Shown: positions 55,050 to 64,000 of the stretch, piece after piece
Layout of the letters: the number at the start of each line of letters is the position of its first letter
Position numbering within the stretch: position 1 is the first letter of the stretch
NCBI RefSeq assembly: GCF_900096965.1
Contig: NZ_FMYM01000008.1
Location: 111,019 to 175,018 of the forward strand
Origin: Shouchella lonarensis
Lineage (GTDB): Bacteria > Bacillota > Bacilli > Bacillales > Bacillaceae_D
Reading direction: 5' to 3'
Length of the DNA: 64,000 nt
The notes under the pieces: model-generated
Database searches by the model: none
What the model was told of the DNA's origin: nothing
The model's input: the letters and a program-made list of their open reading frames with translations, nothing else
Made by a program: the position numbers and the translations under genes

Positions 55050-55704
55050 AAAGTCGTTTGCCTCTCTCGCTAATTCTTTGCAAATGGCTCGTGATCAATG
55101 GGTGCGTTTAGATGAAAAACGGCGCTTGTTGCAAGAGCAGCTAGAACAAGCAGCAGCATCACTTGAAGAAGACTATACAATTTTAGACACATATGAAAAG
55201 GCAAGGCTCTTGTTGCAGCAGTCTGCTGAGTATGCGCGAAAGCAAGCAAAGCAACAAATGGAACAAATTGTCACAAGTGCGTTGCAATACGTATTTGGTC
55301 CGTATATTTCGTTTCACATTGAATTAGAAGAGCATGGAAGTCGTGCTGTTGCAGAGATGTATGTCGTTTCAGATTATGAAGGGATTGAAGTGAAGACCAA
55401 ACCCCAAGATGCTCGTGGAGGTGGCGTTGTTGATATTGTTTCACTTGCATTACGTGTCGCTTTGATGGAGACAGCAGAGCCACGACAAGAGGGACCATTA
55501 CTACTAGACGAGCCAGGCAAGCATGTGTCTGGAGAGTACACGTACCACTTGTATGAATTCCTAAAGTCACTCTCTACAACATTCGGGCGTCAAATTGTCA
55601 TGATCACGCACAACCAACATTTGACAGAATCTGGTGACCGTTCTTTTCTCGTGACAATGCAGGAGAGTGGCTTGAGTGAGCTGGAGGAAATCATCCATGC
55701 TTGA
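55039..55704 (+). CDS. Rad50/SbcC-like ATPase, C-terminal lobe
   Basis: 221 residues. An N-terminal coiled-coil arm of about 80 residues is followed by the C-terminal ABC lobe: an atypical signature DARGGGVVDIVSLALRVAL in place of LSGGE, Walker B LLLDEP with Asp157 and Glu158, and the switch His in VMITHNQ. It must combine with the Walker A lobe encoded two genes upstream to make a working ATPase. The start overlaps the 83-residue gene by 11 bases, with AAAGGA upstream. The signature change suggests a distinct Rad50-like branch. Confidence 0.8.
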   Translation: MNHEKSFASLANSLQMARDQWVRLDEKRRLLQEQLEQAAASLEEDYTILDTYEKARLLLQQSAEYARKQAKQQMEQIVTSALQYVFGPYISFHIELEEHGSRAVAEMYVVSDYEGIEVKTKPQDARGGGVVDIVSLALRVALMETAEPRQEGPLLLDEPGKHVSGEYTYHLYEFLKSLSTTFGRQIVMITHNQHLTESGDRSFLVTMQESGLSELEEIIHA

Positions 55705-55764
55705 CATTGTCCAATATGCCACGTAAAATAAGATAACGATGCAGTCAATAGATGTTTTTGGATG

Positions 55765-55793
55765 TTGACACTGATAAGTTGGAATGATATGAA
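55765..55793 (+). promoter_or_regulatory. Possible sigma-A promoter upstream of rny
   Basis: TTGACA (55765-55770), 17-base spacer, TATGAA (55788-55793). Confidence 0.45.
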
Positions 55794-55907
55794 GATGCCA
55801 CTTCTATTTATCGTGTGCCATCGCATCTCATTGCTGTATTCTATAAAAGATTGTTGGTTACCCATTTTTATTTTAAATGAGTGCCAAGTGCCATAGACCA
55901 GGATAGG

Positions 55908-55946
55908 AAGAACAATGCTTCGTTAAACGTCGCGCATCGTTCTTTT
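55908..55946 (+). terminator. Hairpin terminator ahead of rny
   Basis: AAGAACAATGC / GCATCGTTCTT with one mismatch, then TT; either the end of the repair operon or a leader attenuator. Confidence 0.5.
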
Positions 55947-56028
55947 ATGCTGTAGCGTGGATGTAAATGTGTTATTGAAATGTGGTTATAGTAAAGCCCA
56001 ACAATTGGATAGCAAGGGAGGTGGAATG

Positions 56029-57606
56029 ATGGCAGTTTTTGAAATGAATGCCTTAACGCTCATCCTCATAATACTTGCTTTCTCTGCATTCTTTGCAGTT
56101 GTTGGATATCTTGTTCGAAAATCACTTGCTGAAGCAAAAATAACGAGTGCTGAGCATGCAGCGAAGCAAATCGTCATGGATGCGAAGCGAGAGGCTGAGA
56201 CTAACAAAAAAGAAGCAATTTTGGGAGTCAAAGATGAAATTCATAAGCTTCGCAGTGAAGCTGAGCATGATGTGCGCGAGCGAAGAAATGAAATTCAAAA
56301 ACAAGAGCATCGTTTGGTTCAAAAAGAAGAGATTCTCGATCGAAAAAGCGAAACTCTCGACAAAAAAGAAGAATCGTTAGAAAAACGGGAGGGATCTCTC
56401 GCCAAAAAACAACGACAAGTTGAAGAGATGGAAAGTAAGATGAATCACCTCTTGACCGAGCAAAAACGAGAGTTGACACGGATAGCGGGATTGACACGTG
56501 ACGAGGCGCGAGCAGCTGTGCGTAAAGAGATTGAGCAAGAAGTGGCACATGAGTCAGCGATTTTGATAAAAGAAAGTGTCACCAAAGCAAAGGAACAAGC
56601 GGACAGACAAGCAAAAGAAATTTTATCTTTGGCGCTACAACGTTGTTCAGCGGATCACGTTGCTGAGACAACAGTCTCGGTTGTTAGTTTACCGAATGAT
56701 GAGATGAAAGGGCGGATTATCGGTCGCGAAGGCCGTAATATTCGCGCGCTTGAGACGTTGACAGGCATTGACTTGATCATTGATGATACACCGGAGGCAG
56801 TAATTTTATCCGGATTTGATCCAATTCGTCGTGAAATTGCTCGTTCAGCACTAGAAAAATTAGTACAAGATGGACGAATTCACCCAGCACGAATTGAAGA
56901 AATGGTTGATAAGGCTCGACGTGAAGTTGATGAGGCGATTCGTGAATACGGTGAACAAACGACGTTTGAAGTCGGTGTTCACGGACTACATCCCGACATC
57001 ATTAAGATTTTAGGTCGGCTTCGTTTCCGTACGAGTTATGGTCAAAATGTGTTGAAGCATTCAATTGAAGTGGCTCATTTAACAGGGATCATGGCTGCGG
57101 AGCTTGGAGAAGACGTGAAGCTTGCTAAACGTGCTGGCTTACTACATGATATTGGAAAAGCGATTGATCATGAAGTGGAAGGTAGCCACGTTGAAATTGG
57201 CGTAGAACTCGCAACGAAGTATAAAGAGCACCCTGTTGTCATTAACGCGATTGCTTCGCACCATGGTGATACGGCAGCAACATCAATTATTTCAACCCTT
57301 GTGGCAGCCGCAGACGCCTTGTCAGCAGCACGCCCAGGTGCACGTCGTGAGACACTTGAAACGTACATTCGCAGGCTCGAAAAACTTGAGGAAATTTCTG
57401 AGTCATTTGAGGGTGTTGAAAAGACGTTTGCAATTCAAGCAGGACGTGAGGTACGCATTATGGTTCGTCCAGATGTTGTTGATGACACGTTGGCGCATAA
57501 GCTAGCGCGCGATATTACGAAGAAAATTGAGCAAGAGCTTGATTATCCGGGTCATATTCGCGTCACAGTGATTCGTGAAACACGTGCAGTCGAATATGCA
57601 AAATAA
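56029..57606 (+). CDS. rny: Ribonuclease Y
   Basis: 525 residues, near the 520 of B. subtilis RNase Y. An N-terminal membrane helix ([19 protein letters not shown]) is followed by a long coiled coil (about 30-200), a KH domain ([19 protein letters not shown]) and an HD domain with [12 protein letters not shown]. It starts mRNA decay by endonucleolytic cleavage at the membrane. Two adjacent ATGs at 56026 and 56029 follow GGGAGG; the second has better spacing. It is followed by ymdB, as in B. subtilis. Confidence 0.95.
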   Translation: MAVFEMNALTLILIILAFSAFFAVVGYLVRKSLAEAKITSAEHAAKQIVMDAKREAETNKKEAILGVKDEIHKLRSEAEHDVRERRNEIQKQEHRLVQKEEILDRKSETLDKKEESLEKREGSLAKKQRQVEEMESKMNHLLTEQKRELTRIAGLTRDEARAAVRKEIEQEVAHESAILIKESVTKAKEQADRQAKEILSLALQRCSADHVAETTVSVVSLPNDEMKGRIIGREGRNIRALETLTGIDLIIDDTPEAVILSGFDPIRREIARSALEKLVQDGRIHPARIEEMVDKARREVDEAIREYGEQTTFEVGVHGLHPDIIKILGRLRFRTSYGQNVLKHSIEVAHLTGIMAAELGEDVKLAKRAGLLHDIGKAIDHEVEGSHVEIGVELATKYKEHPVVINAIASHHGDTAATSIISTLVAAADALSAARPGARRETLETYIRRLEKLEEISESFEGVEKTFAIQAGREVRIMVRPDVVDDTLAHKLARDITKKIEQELDYPGHIRVTVIRETRAVEYAK

Positions 57607-57633
57607 AGTGGCGTGAGCCACTTTATTTTTTTA
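57603..57633 (+). terminator. Terminator after rny
   Basis: AAAGTGGC / GCCACTTT stem with GTGA loop, followed by ATTTTTTT. Confidence 0.85.
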
Positions 57634-57651
57634 AGAGAAAGTAGGGATGAT

Positions 57652-58443
57652 GTGAGAATATTGTTTATCGGTGATGTTGTTGGTGCACCGGGAAGGCAAA
57701 TGGTTCATACATATTTAAAGTCATTAAAACAAAAATTCCGCCCAACATTTACGGTCATTAACGGCGAGAATGCAGCGCACGGTAGAGGGATTACAGAGAA
57801 AATTTACAAGGAATTTTTGGACGATGGCGCGCAAATGGTCACGCTAGGAAATCATGCTTGGGACAACCGCGACATTTTTTCCTTTATTGATGAAGCCAAA
57901 TGGCTAGTACGTCCTGCCAATCTCCCTGAAGGTACGCCTGGCGTTGGATATCGCATAATGAAGGTCAATGAATATAAAATTGCGGTCATCAATTTGTTAG
58001 GTCGAACATTTATGAATCCAGCTGATTGTCCATTTCATGCAGTGGACCAACTTCTTGTGCACATTCAAAAAGAGACACCAATTATTTTTGTTGATATGCA
58101 TGCTGAGACAACAAGCGAAAAGCAGGCAATGGGTTGGTACCTAGATGGTCGAGTGACCGCGGTTGTTGGAACACATACGCATGTACAAACGGCTGATGAG
58201 CGAATCTTACCGGAAGGGACTGCTTATTTAACCGATGTTGGCATGACGGGTCCAAGAGATGGGATTTTAGGGATGGACAAAAAAGCGGTCCTACATAAGT
58301 TTTTAACGACCTTACCCGCACGTTTTGAAGTGGCTGAAGGTCGCGCTCAACTGAATGGCGTTGTGATAGACTTTGATGACAAGACAGGGAAAGCAAAAAA
58401 AGTCATGCGAATTCAAGTAGACGATGATCATCCCCTTCTTTAA
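57652..58443 (+). CDS. ymdB: YmdB metallophosphoesterase
   Basis: 263 residues of the YmdB family: FIGDVVGAPGR at the start, NGENAAHGRGIT, LGNHAWDNRD and VGTHTHVQTADE supply the two-metal centre. B. subtilis YmdB hydrolyses cyclic nucleotides and influences biofilm and motility switching. The GTG at 57652 has TAGGGATG upstream; in-frame codons further up lie inside the rny terminator. The position between rny and spoVS is conserved. Confidence 0.92.
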   Translation: MRILFIGDVVGAPGRQMVHTYLKSLKQKFRPTFTVINGENAAHGRGITEKIYKEFLDDGAQMVTLGNHAWDNRDIFSFIDEAKWLVRPANLPEGTPGVGYRIMKVNEYKIAVINLLGRTFMNPADCPFHAVDQLLVHIQKETPIIFVDMHAETTSEKQAMGWYLDGRVTAVVGTHTHVQTADERILPEGTAYLTDVGMTGPRDGILGMDKKAVLHKFLTTLPARFEVAEGRAQLNGVVIDFDDKTGKAKKVMRIQVDDDHPLL

Positions 58444-58581
58444 AAATGACCGGCATATTTATTCCTTTCAAATCGTAAACATGAGATAAGGCGCTCGTAT
58501 GAGGGGAGTTTTCGTCATTCATGCGTAGCTGGCTACAATGATTTTGTGCGCTGTCTCAAGTTGATACGAGGAGGAATAGGA

Positions 58582-58842
58582 ATGGATGTTTTAAAGGTTT
58601 CAGCAAAGTCTACACCAAATTCAGTTGCAGGTGCTTTGGCAGGTGTCATTCGTGAACGTGGTTCAGCGGAGATTCAAGCCATTGGCGCAGGCGCGTTAAA
58701 CCAATCGATTAAAGCCATTGCCATTGCCCGAGGATTTGTAGCGCCCAGCGGTATCGACCTTGTGTGTGTGCCGGCGTTTACCGATATCCAAATAGATGGG
58801 GAGGAGCGCACGGCGATTAAGCTCATCATCGAGCCGAGGTAA
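58582..58842 (+). CDS. spoVS: Stage V sporulation protein S
   Basis: 86 residues, Alba-fold SpoVS, which is highly conserved among spore formers: VLKVSAKSTPNSVAGALAGV, IGAGALNQSIKAIAIARGF and IKLIIEPR at the end. It is required for coat assembly and septation-related events, with unknown biochemistry. GAGGAGG lies before the ATG at 58582. A strong terminator follows. It is sigma-H dependent in B. subtilis; no clear sigma-H boxes were identified here. Confidence 0.95.
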   Translation: MDVLKVSAKSTPNSVAGALAGVIRERGSAEIQAIGAGALNQSIKAIAIARGFVAPSGIDLVCVPAFTDIQIDGEERTAIKLIIEPR

Positions 58843-58847
58843 TGATA

Positions 58848-58890
58848 AACGAAGGAATGCCCTAAAAAGGAAGGCGTTCCTTCGTTTTTT
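58848..58890 (+). terminator. Terminator after spoVS
   Basis: ACGAAGGAATGCC / GGCGTTCCTTCGT stem (one G-U type mismatch) followed by T6. It also faces the end of tgl. Confidence 0.85.
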
Positions 58891-59698
58891 AATATAAATG
58901 GACATGCTGTTTATCTGTTCTGACAACAAGCTGATCTAAACCTGTACGTGGTGTATATCCTGTTTCTGAGAAAGTACGAACAAAGGTAAAGTTCAATCTT
59001 GTTACTTGCGCTAATAAATAAGCAGAGCGCGTTGCCCCAGGTCGGCGCTGGGAATTTAAGTGCGCAATGACTTGTGCTGCTGTTTTTGTTGCAATACCGT
59101 GTCCGAAGTACAAATCCCATTCTAATTTGATTGTATTTTCTCCCCGCCATACATCATTATTGGGATCAAAGTCGGGGTTGTTAAAATAGACACAATCACC
59201 GATGACAAAATCTGTGCCTTTGGTTGTTACAAGGTTAAGGGCTGCATCATGCTCCCACGAGTAAAGATATAAGTTACGAAACAAACGGTTAAATGAGGCA
59301 CGATCAATGGAATCCAGTACCGCTTTATAAAAAAGAATAATAATGGCTGTTGCACATTCAAAATCGTACGCATGACCGTTTCGGAAAATGTCATCAATGG
59401 CATCGGCAGCATTCACATGTGGATGAAGTAAAAAACCACCATTGGCTAACCGCCGAAAAAAGTAAGGGTTGCAGCGGGAGTATGCGAATGCTGTGAATCC
59501 AGCACCGCTATTCATCATTAAATAGGATGCGGCGACAATATTTCTGCGTAAAGCAATCTCGAAACTTAGTTGTGCAAGTGAATCATATTGGTATGTGACA
59601 TGTGTTGACATGAGGCTTTGTAAGATTGCTTTTTCATGTGAAGACAAACTAAGTTGTGGTGGTGTTGTTTTTACCGGTTTACCAGCAATCTCAATCAT
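58889..59698 (-). CDS. tgl: Protein-glutamine gamma-glutamyltransferase Tgl (spore coat transglutaminase)
   Basis: 269 residues, a little longer than B. subtilis Tgl (245). Diagnostic stretches are YDFECATAIIILFY with the catalytic Cys115, FNNPDFDPNNDVWRGEN, YFGHGI (catalytic His region) and SAYLLAQVTRLN. The enzyme cross-links coat proteins such as GerQ by epsilon-(gamma-glutamyl)lysine bonds late in sporulation. A GAAAGGAG site lies before the ATG. It converges with spoVS. In B. subtilis tgl maps elsewhere, so its place between spoVS and miaB is a local insertion. The additional residues are at both ends. Confidence 0.88.
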   Translation of the reverse strand: MIEIAGKPVKTTPPQLSLSSHEKAILQSLMSTHVTYQYDSLAQLSFEIALRRNIVAASYLMMNSGAGFTAFAYSRCNPYFFRRLANGGFLLHPHVNAADAIDDIFRNGHAYDFECATAIIILFYKAVLDSIDRASFNRLFRNLYLYSWEHDAALNLVTTKGTDFVIGDCVYFNNPDFDPNNDVWRGENTIKLEWDLYFGHGIATKTAAQVIAHLNSQRRPGATRSAYLLAQVTRLNFTFVRTFSETGYTPRTGLDQLVVRTDKQHVHLY

Positions 59699-59950
59699 GA
59701 TGCGCGACTCCTTTCAAGCTGACATAAAGAAATAAAGTCCAGTCTATTCCGTATTATTATATGAATGGAGGAAATGAAAGGTGACCGGCTATTAGAAAGC
59801 TTGATTTGATTTCACTCCTAGGTTTATCGTATAATAACAAGAGTCGTTTTTTAAAATGATGGTTCAGATGTTAGGGGCCAGACGTTAGCACTGGCTAACA
59901 GTTGGCGCGTGATATTTGCATGTTGGACAGGAAGAAGGAGTTGAGCACTT

Positions 59951-61504
59951 GTGACAAAAGATTACAGTCAGTATTTTGACTTTAGCGATGCGAAAATTGT
60001 CTCTGAAGATGACGAGAAAAAAGTCATTAAAATTAAAGGTAGAGAAATCGCCATTTACGATCAGCCAAATTATCGGGCAGGTCGAAAGCGGAAGCGTGAG
60101 GATGTACAAGTATTGCGTCCAGAAAGTGTTGTGCCTGAACCACTACAAAAATTCGGTGTCGGTAAAAAATTTCTTATTCGTACGTACGGTTGTCAAATGA
60201 ATGTGCATGACTCAGAGAACATGTCGGGATTGTTGCATGATATGGGTTTTGAAGAAACGACGGAAACAACAGAGGCAGATGTTATTTTGTTAAACACATG
60301 TGCAATTCGGGAAAACGCCGAAAATAAAGTGTTTGGAGAGATTGGCCATTTAAAACCATTGAAACGTGAAAAACCGGAGCTCGTGATTGGTGTGTGTGGC
60401 TGCATGTCACAAGAAGAATCGGTTGTGAACCGCATTCTCCAAAAGCATCAACATATTGATTTAATCTTCGGGACGCATAACATTCACCGCTTACCGCATT
60501 TGTTGCAAGATGCTATTTTTAGTAAAGAGATGGTTGTAGAAGTGTGGTCAAAAGAAGGTGACATTATTGAAAATATGCCACGTGTCCGTCAAAATAAAAC
60601 GCAAGCTTGGGTGAACATTATGTATGGCTGCGATAAGTTTTGCACGTACTGTATCGTTCCTTACACCCGTGGGAAAGAACGGAGTCGCTTGCCGGAGGAC
60701 ATTATCGCTGAAGTGCGGGACTTAGCACGTCAAGGATATAAAGAAGTGACGTTACTTGGACAAAACGTCAATGCGTACGGAAAAGACTTACCTGGTGATC
60801 ACGGTGGGCTCGGTGACCTCATGGATGCCATTCATAAAATTGATATTCCTCGTGTCCGTTTTACAACAAGTCATCCGCGTGATTTTGATGATCATCTTAT
60901 CGATGTGCTCGCACAAGGAGGCAATTTAGTCGAGCACATCCATTTGCCAGTACAACATGGTAACTCTGATATTTTAAAGTTAATGGGACGGAAGTATACG
61001 AGAGAAGCGTATATTACACTCGCTAACAAAATTAAAGCGGCGATTCCAAATGCATCATTTACGACGGATTTAATTGTTGGTTTTCCGAATGAGACAGAGG
61101 AACAATTTCAAGATATGTTGTCATTGGTGGAAGAAATTGAGTTTGATGCGGCTTACACGTACATTTATTCACCACGTGAAGGCACACCCGCTGCACGGAT
61201 GGAAGACAACGTCCCAATGGATGTGAAGAAAGAACGATTGGCGCGCTTAAATGCACTGGTAAATGAGATTTCAGGCAAACATAATCTTGCTTATCAAGAT
61301 AAGGTGGTTGAAGTGCTCGTAGAAGGTGAAAGTAAAAAGAATCCAGACGTCCTTGCGGGACGCACACGAACAAACCGGCTTGTGAATTTCATTGGTCCAA
61401 AATCGGTCATTGGTGAGATTGTTTATGTACGCGTAACAGAAGCAAAAACATGGTCACTTGATGGAGAAATGGTGTCGGTACAAGTAGAGGAGCGTGCGAG
61501 ATGA
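59951..61504 (+). CDS. miaB: tRNA-2-methylthio-N6-dimethylallyladenosine synthase MiaB
   Basis: 517 residues. The order is: an N-terminal extension, the UPF0004 domain with three cluster cysteines ([33 protein letters not shown]), the radical SAM CxxxCxxC in CDKFCTYC, and a C-terminal TRAM domain. It adds the methylthio group to i6A37 of tRNAs. The GTG at 59951 has AAGGAG ten bases upstream. It overlaps ymcA by four bases, as in B. subtilis (ymcB-ymcA). Confidence 0.95.
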   Translation: MTKDYSQYFDFSDAKIVSEDDEKKVIKIKGREIAIYDQPNYRAGRKRKREDVQVLRPESVVPEPLQKFGVGKKFLIRTYGCQMNVHDSENMSGLLHDMGFEETTETTEADVILLNTCAIRENAENKVFGEIGHLKPLKREKPELVIGVCGCMSQEESVVNRILQKHQHIDLIFGTHNIHRLPHLLQDAIFSKEMVVEVWSKEGDIIENMPRVRQNKTQAWVNIMYGCDKFCTYCIVPYTRGKERSRLPEDIIAEVRDLARQGYKEVTLLGQNVNAYGKDLPGDHGGLGDLMDAIHKIDIPRVRFTTSHPRDFDDHLIDVLAQGGNLVEHIHLPVQHGNSDILKLMGRKYTREAYITLANKIKAAIPNASFTTDLIVGFPNETEEQFQDMLSLVEEIEFDAAYTYIYSPREGTPAARMEDNVPMDVKKERLARLNALVNEISGKHNLAYQDKVVEVLVEGESKKNPDVLAGRTRTNRLVNFIGPKSVIGEIVYVRVTEAKTWSLDGEMVSVQVEERAR

Positions 61505-61920
61505 GCGAGCAATATACGCGAGATGAAGTGAAAGAAAAGGCAAGAGAACTAGCAAAGATGCTTGCAGCAACGGAGGAAGTGGACTTTTTTAAACGTGCAG
61601 AAAAGCAAATTAATGAACATTTGCGTGTGCAGGAGATGATTGCTGAAATTAAACGTTATCAAAAAGAAGCGGTTAATCTGAAGCACTATGGGAAAACAGA
61701 AGCTTTGAAGCAAGTAGAAGAAAAGATTGATTCATTACACGACGAGATCGATCAAATACCACTTGTCCAAGAGTTCAAACAAAGTCAGACAGATGTCAAT
61801 GAGTTGCTTCAAATGATTACCCACATCATTTCAAGGACGGTCACAGATGAAATTATTCGTTCGTCGGATGGAGACTTGATGCGAGGAACAACTACAAAAT
61901 CCCCGTTCCACCCGTGTTAA
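61501..61920 (+). CDS. ymcA: RicA/YmcA regulator (YlbF/YmcA family)
   Basis: 139 residues, helical, of the YlbF/YmcA family: [21 protein letters not shown] and [18 protein letters not shown] are typical. YmcA (RicA) forms a complex with YlbF (RicF) and YaaT (RicT) that carries iron-sulfur clusters and promotes sporulation, competence and RNase Y-dependent mRNA processing. It is translationally coupled to miaB by ATGA overlap. The near neighbour rny makes a functional link evident. A 14-base perfect terminator follows. Confidence 0.92.
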   Translation: MSEQYTRDEVKEKARELAKMLAATEEVDFFKRAEKQINEHLRVQEMIAEIKRYQKEAVNLKHYGKTEALKQVEEKIDSLHDEIDQIPLVQEFKQSQTDVNELLQMITHIISRTVTDEIIRSSDGDLMRGTTTKSPFHPC

Positions 61921-61921
61921 G

Positions 61922-61966
61922 AGAAAAAGCACAGTTGCCCTATTATGAGCACTGTGCTTTTTCTTA
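61922..61966 (+). terminator. Terminator of miaB-ymcA
   Basis: AGAAAAAGCACAGT / ACTGTGCTTTTTCT, a perfect 14-base inverted repeat with a T-rich 3' arm. Confidence 0.87.
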
Positions 61967-62027
61967 TAAAGAAAAGTCCCTAATTCCACGTCTAAACTCT
62001 CCATGTCCGTCATAGCTTGGTAACGTA

Positions 62028-62154
62028 GGGGTTTTCTCCGTAAACATCAGCGAAAGGCTTTGAATCCCCGTAGGAGAACACCCCGGAGTAGTATGGGTTT
62101 TGCGAAAGATTTTGCATCCCCGTCAGAGACCATCTTGAGGTATAGGGTGTTCTC
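62028..62154 (+). ncRNA. Candidate structured RNA between ymcA and cotE
   Basis: GGGGTTTTCTCC (62028-62039) can pair with GGAGAACACCCC (62073-62084) with one mismatch. The core of the latter, GAGAACACCC (62074-62083), pairs perfectly with GGGTGTTCTC (62145-62154). In addition, a GCGAAAG-n2-TTTG-n-ATCCCCGT block occurs twice, 52 bases apart (62050 and 62102). The alternative pairings and the repeat suggest a switch-like leader or a small RNA; no known class is recognised. The segment lies 115 bases before cotE. Confidence 0.35.
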
Positions 62155-62269
62155 GCAGTATGAATGAGTGTTTTTCTTCTCTATTTTTCTTGCGTAGAAA
62201 ATATCGGAGACGTAAGGAAATCATTTGTACACATGGTCAATGCTAATTTGTAAAAATGGAGGGAATGGA

Positions 62270-62827
62270 ATGGCGAAGCCGAGAAGTGAAACAAGTTATC
62301 GCGAAATCATTACACGAGCTGTCTGTGGTAAAGGGCGAAAATTCTCAGAAGCGACACATCATATTCAACCAGGAGAAATGCCCACAAGTATTTTAGGGTG
62401 TTGGATTATTAACCACACTTATAAAGCAAATAAGCGTGGAGACACAGTTGAAGTCAGTGGGACATATGACATTAATGTATGGTATTCGTTTGTGAATAAT
62501 ACAAAAACAGATGTGGCCACACAAACGGTATCTTATACTGAGATTGTCCCTCTCACGATGAAAGACGAAAATGTGATTTCAGAAGAGCTTGAGGTTGTCG
62601 CGAAAGCTGTGCAGCAACCAAATACGTTAGAAGCAACAATTTCTGAAGACGGAAAGACGGTTGAAGTGCAAGTGGAACGCGATTTTATTGTTGAGTGTGT
62701 CGGAGAGACGAAGGTTGCGGTTGCAGTCAATCCAGACGGACTGATTCAAGAATACCCAGTGGACCAAGTGACAGAAGAAGAAGATTTTGAACAAATTGAT
62801 CCACATTTTATGCAACATAAGAGATAG
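62270..62827 (+). CDS. cotE: Outer spore coat morphogenetic protein CotE
   Basis: 185 residues, close to B. subtilis CotE (181). It shows the conserved YREIITRAVCGKGRKFSEATH start, ILGCWIINHTY and the beta-rich centre, then an acidic tail (EEEDFEQIDPH). CotE organises the outer coat and interacts with many coat proteins. GGAGGG lies before the ATG at 62270; upstream in-frame codons lack a site. The position after ymcA is the same as in B. subtilis. A terminator follows immediately. Confidence 0.94.
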   Translation: MAKPRSETSYREIITRAVCGKGRKFSEATHHIQPGEMPTSILGCWIINHTYKANKRGDTVEVSGTYDINVWYSFVNNTKTDVATQTVSYTEIVPLTMKDENVISEELEVVAKAVQQPNTLEATISEDGKTVEVQVERDFIVECVGETKVAVAVNPDGLIQEYPVDQVTEEEDFEQIDPHFMQHKR

Positions 62828-62834
62828 GAGAATG

Positions 62835-62859
62835 AGCTTGCTTGCGGGCAAGCTTTTTT
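62835..62859 (+). terminator. Terminator after cotE
   Basis: AGCTTGC / GCAAGCT seven-base stem followed by T6G. Confidence 0.8.
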
Positions 62860-62870
62860 GTTATATGGCC

Positions 62871-62910
62871 AAAGACACCTTTGCCGAAAGATGGCAAAGG
62901 TGTCTTTTCT
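62871..62910. terminator. Hairpin between cotE and the collagen-like gene
   Basis: AAAGACACCTTTGCC / GGCAAAGGTGTCTTT perfect 15-base stem; the T tails on both sides are short. Probably terminates the minus-strand gene. Confidence 0.65.
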
Positions 62911-62947
62911 CGTTCGTCAATACTTAAGGTATCACCATAGTTATTCT

Positions 62948-64000
<1,053 letters not shown>

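Larger units (their letters stand above)
55705..56028. other. Region between the Rad50-like set and rny
   Basis: Contains a promoter-like TTGACA-17-TATGAA (55765-55793) and then a hairpin terminator (55908-55946) before the rny start. This order would place the terminator inside the rny leader, so it may act as an attenuator. No gene is seen. Confidence 0.4.

Noticed and set aside
53368..55704. Frameshifted pseudogene of sbcC
   Set aside because: Each frame has its own start with a ribosome site or coupling overlap, and all catalytic elements are kept; the break falls precisely at the zinc hook.

Overview
The window reads as a chromosomal segment of an endospore-forming Bacillaceae bacterium. 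It carries many sporulation, germination and spore-coat genes (spoIIM, dacF, spoIIAA-spoIIAB-sigF, spoVAC-F, spoIIIE, spoVS, tgl, cotE), strong AGGAGG-type ribosome binding sites, frequent GTG and TTG starts, and gene orders known from Bacillus subtilis. Protein divergence and the reduced spoVA operon would fit an alkaliphilic relative of the Shouchella/Alkalihalobacillus type, but that placement is inference. No rRNA, tRNA, insertion sequence or CRISPR array was recognised.

Layout. 1-3005: end of a glycosyltransferase gene, an MprF-like membrane flippase, a 35-residue membrane protein and an M20 amidohydrolase. 3538-7842: a giant secreted subtilase (bacillopeptidase F). 8336-11941: a YjcZ-type micropeptide, then two tandem paralogous helical-repeat receptors that resemble AimR/RRNPP peptide-pheromone receptors. 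The first carries a C-terminal LuxR-type HTH, the second lacks it, and both are followed by a small secreted-peptide gene and a terminator. I regard this as the most novel system in the window. 12118-14933: glucose-type EIIA, uppP, a thioredoxin-like protein, an mciZ homologue and nudF. 15005-24760: spoIIM, fur, yqzK, xerD, deoB-punA-pdp, a VTT-domain protein, dacF and the spoIIA operon. 25192-29093: the spoVA operon behind a consensus sigma-G promoter. 29196-31801: ppiB, a repeat-built coiled-coil protein and a YheC/YheD-type ATP-grasp protein.

32117-38043 is one catabolic operon: methylcitrate cycle (mmgD-mmgE-prpB) plus distal valine catabolism (mmsB-mmsA), linked because methylmalonate-semialdehyde dehydrogenase produces propionyl-CoA. 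38681-62827 follows the B. subtilis spoIIIE-cotE block: spoIIIE, ymfC, ymfF/ymfH/ymfI (linked to EF-P modification), ymfJ, ymfK, rodZ, pgsA, cinA, recA, rny, ymdB, spoVS, miaB, ymcA, cotE. It is interrupted by a DEAD-box helicase after cinA, an SbcCD/Mre11-Rad50-like set whose Rad50 is split over three genes after recA, and a spore transglutaminase gene. The window ends inside a collagen-like GPT-repeat surface protein gene on the minus strand.

Regulatory signals read directly include a Fur box at fur, a LexA box plus sigma-A promoter at recA, sigma-G and sigma-F type promoters, a cre-like site and many intrinsic terminators. Two intergenic segments (about 29678-29750 and 62028-62154) show mutually exclusive pairing and may be unrecognised structured RNAs. 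All assignments are from reading the sequence and remembered family features; no searches were run.
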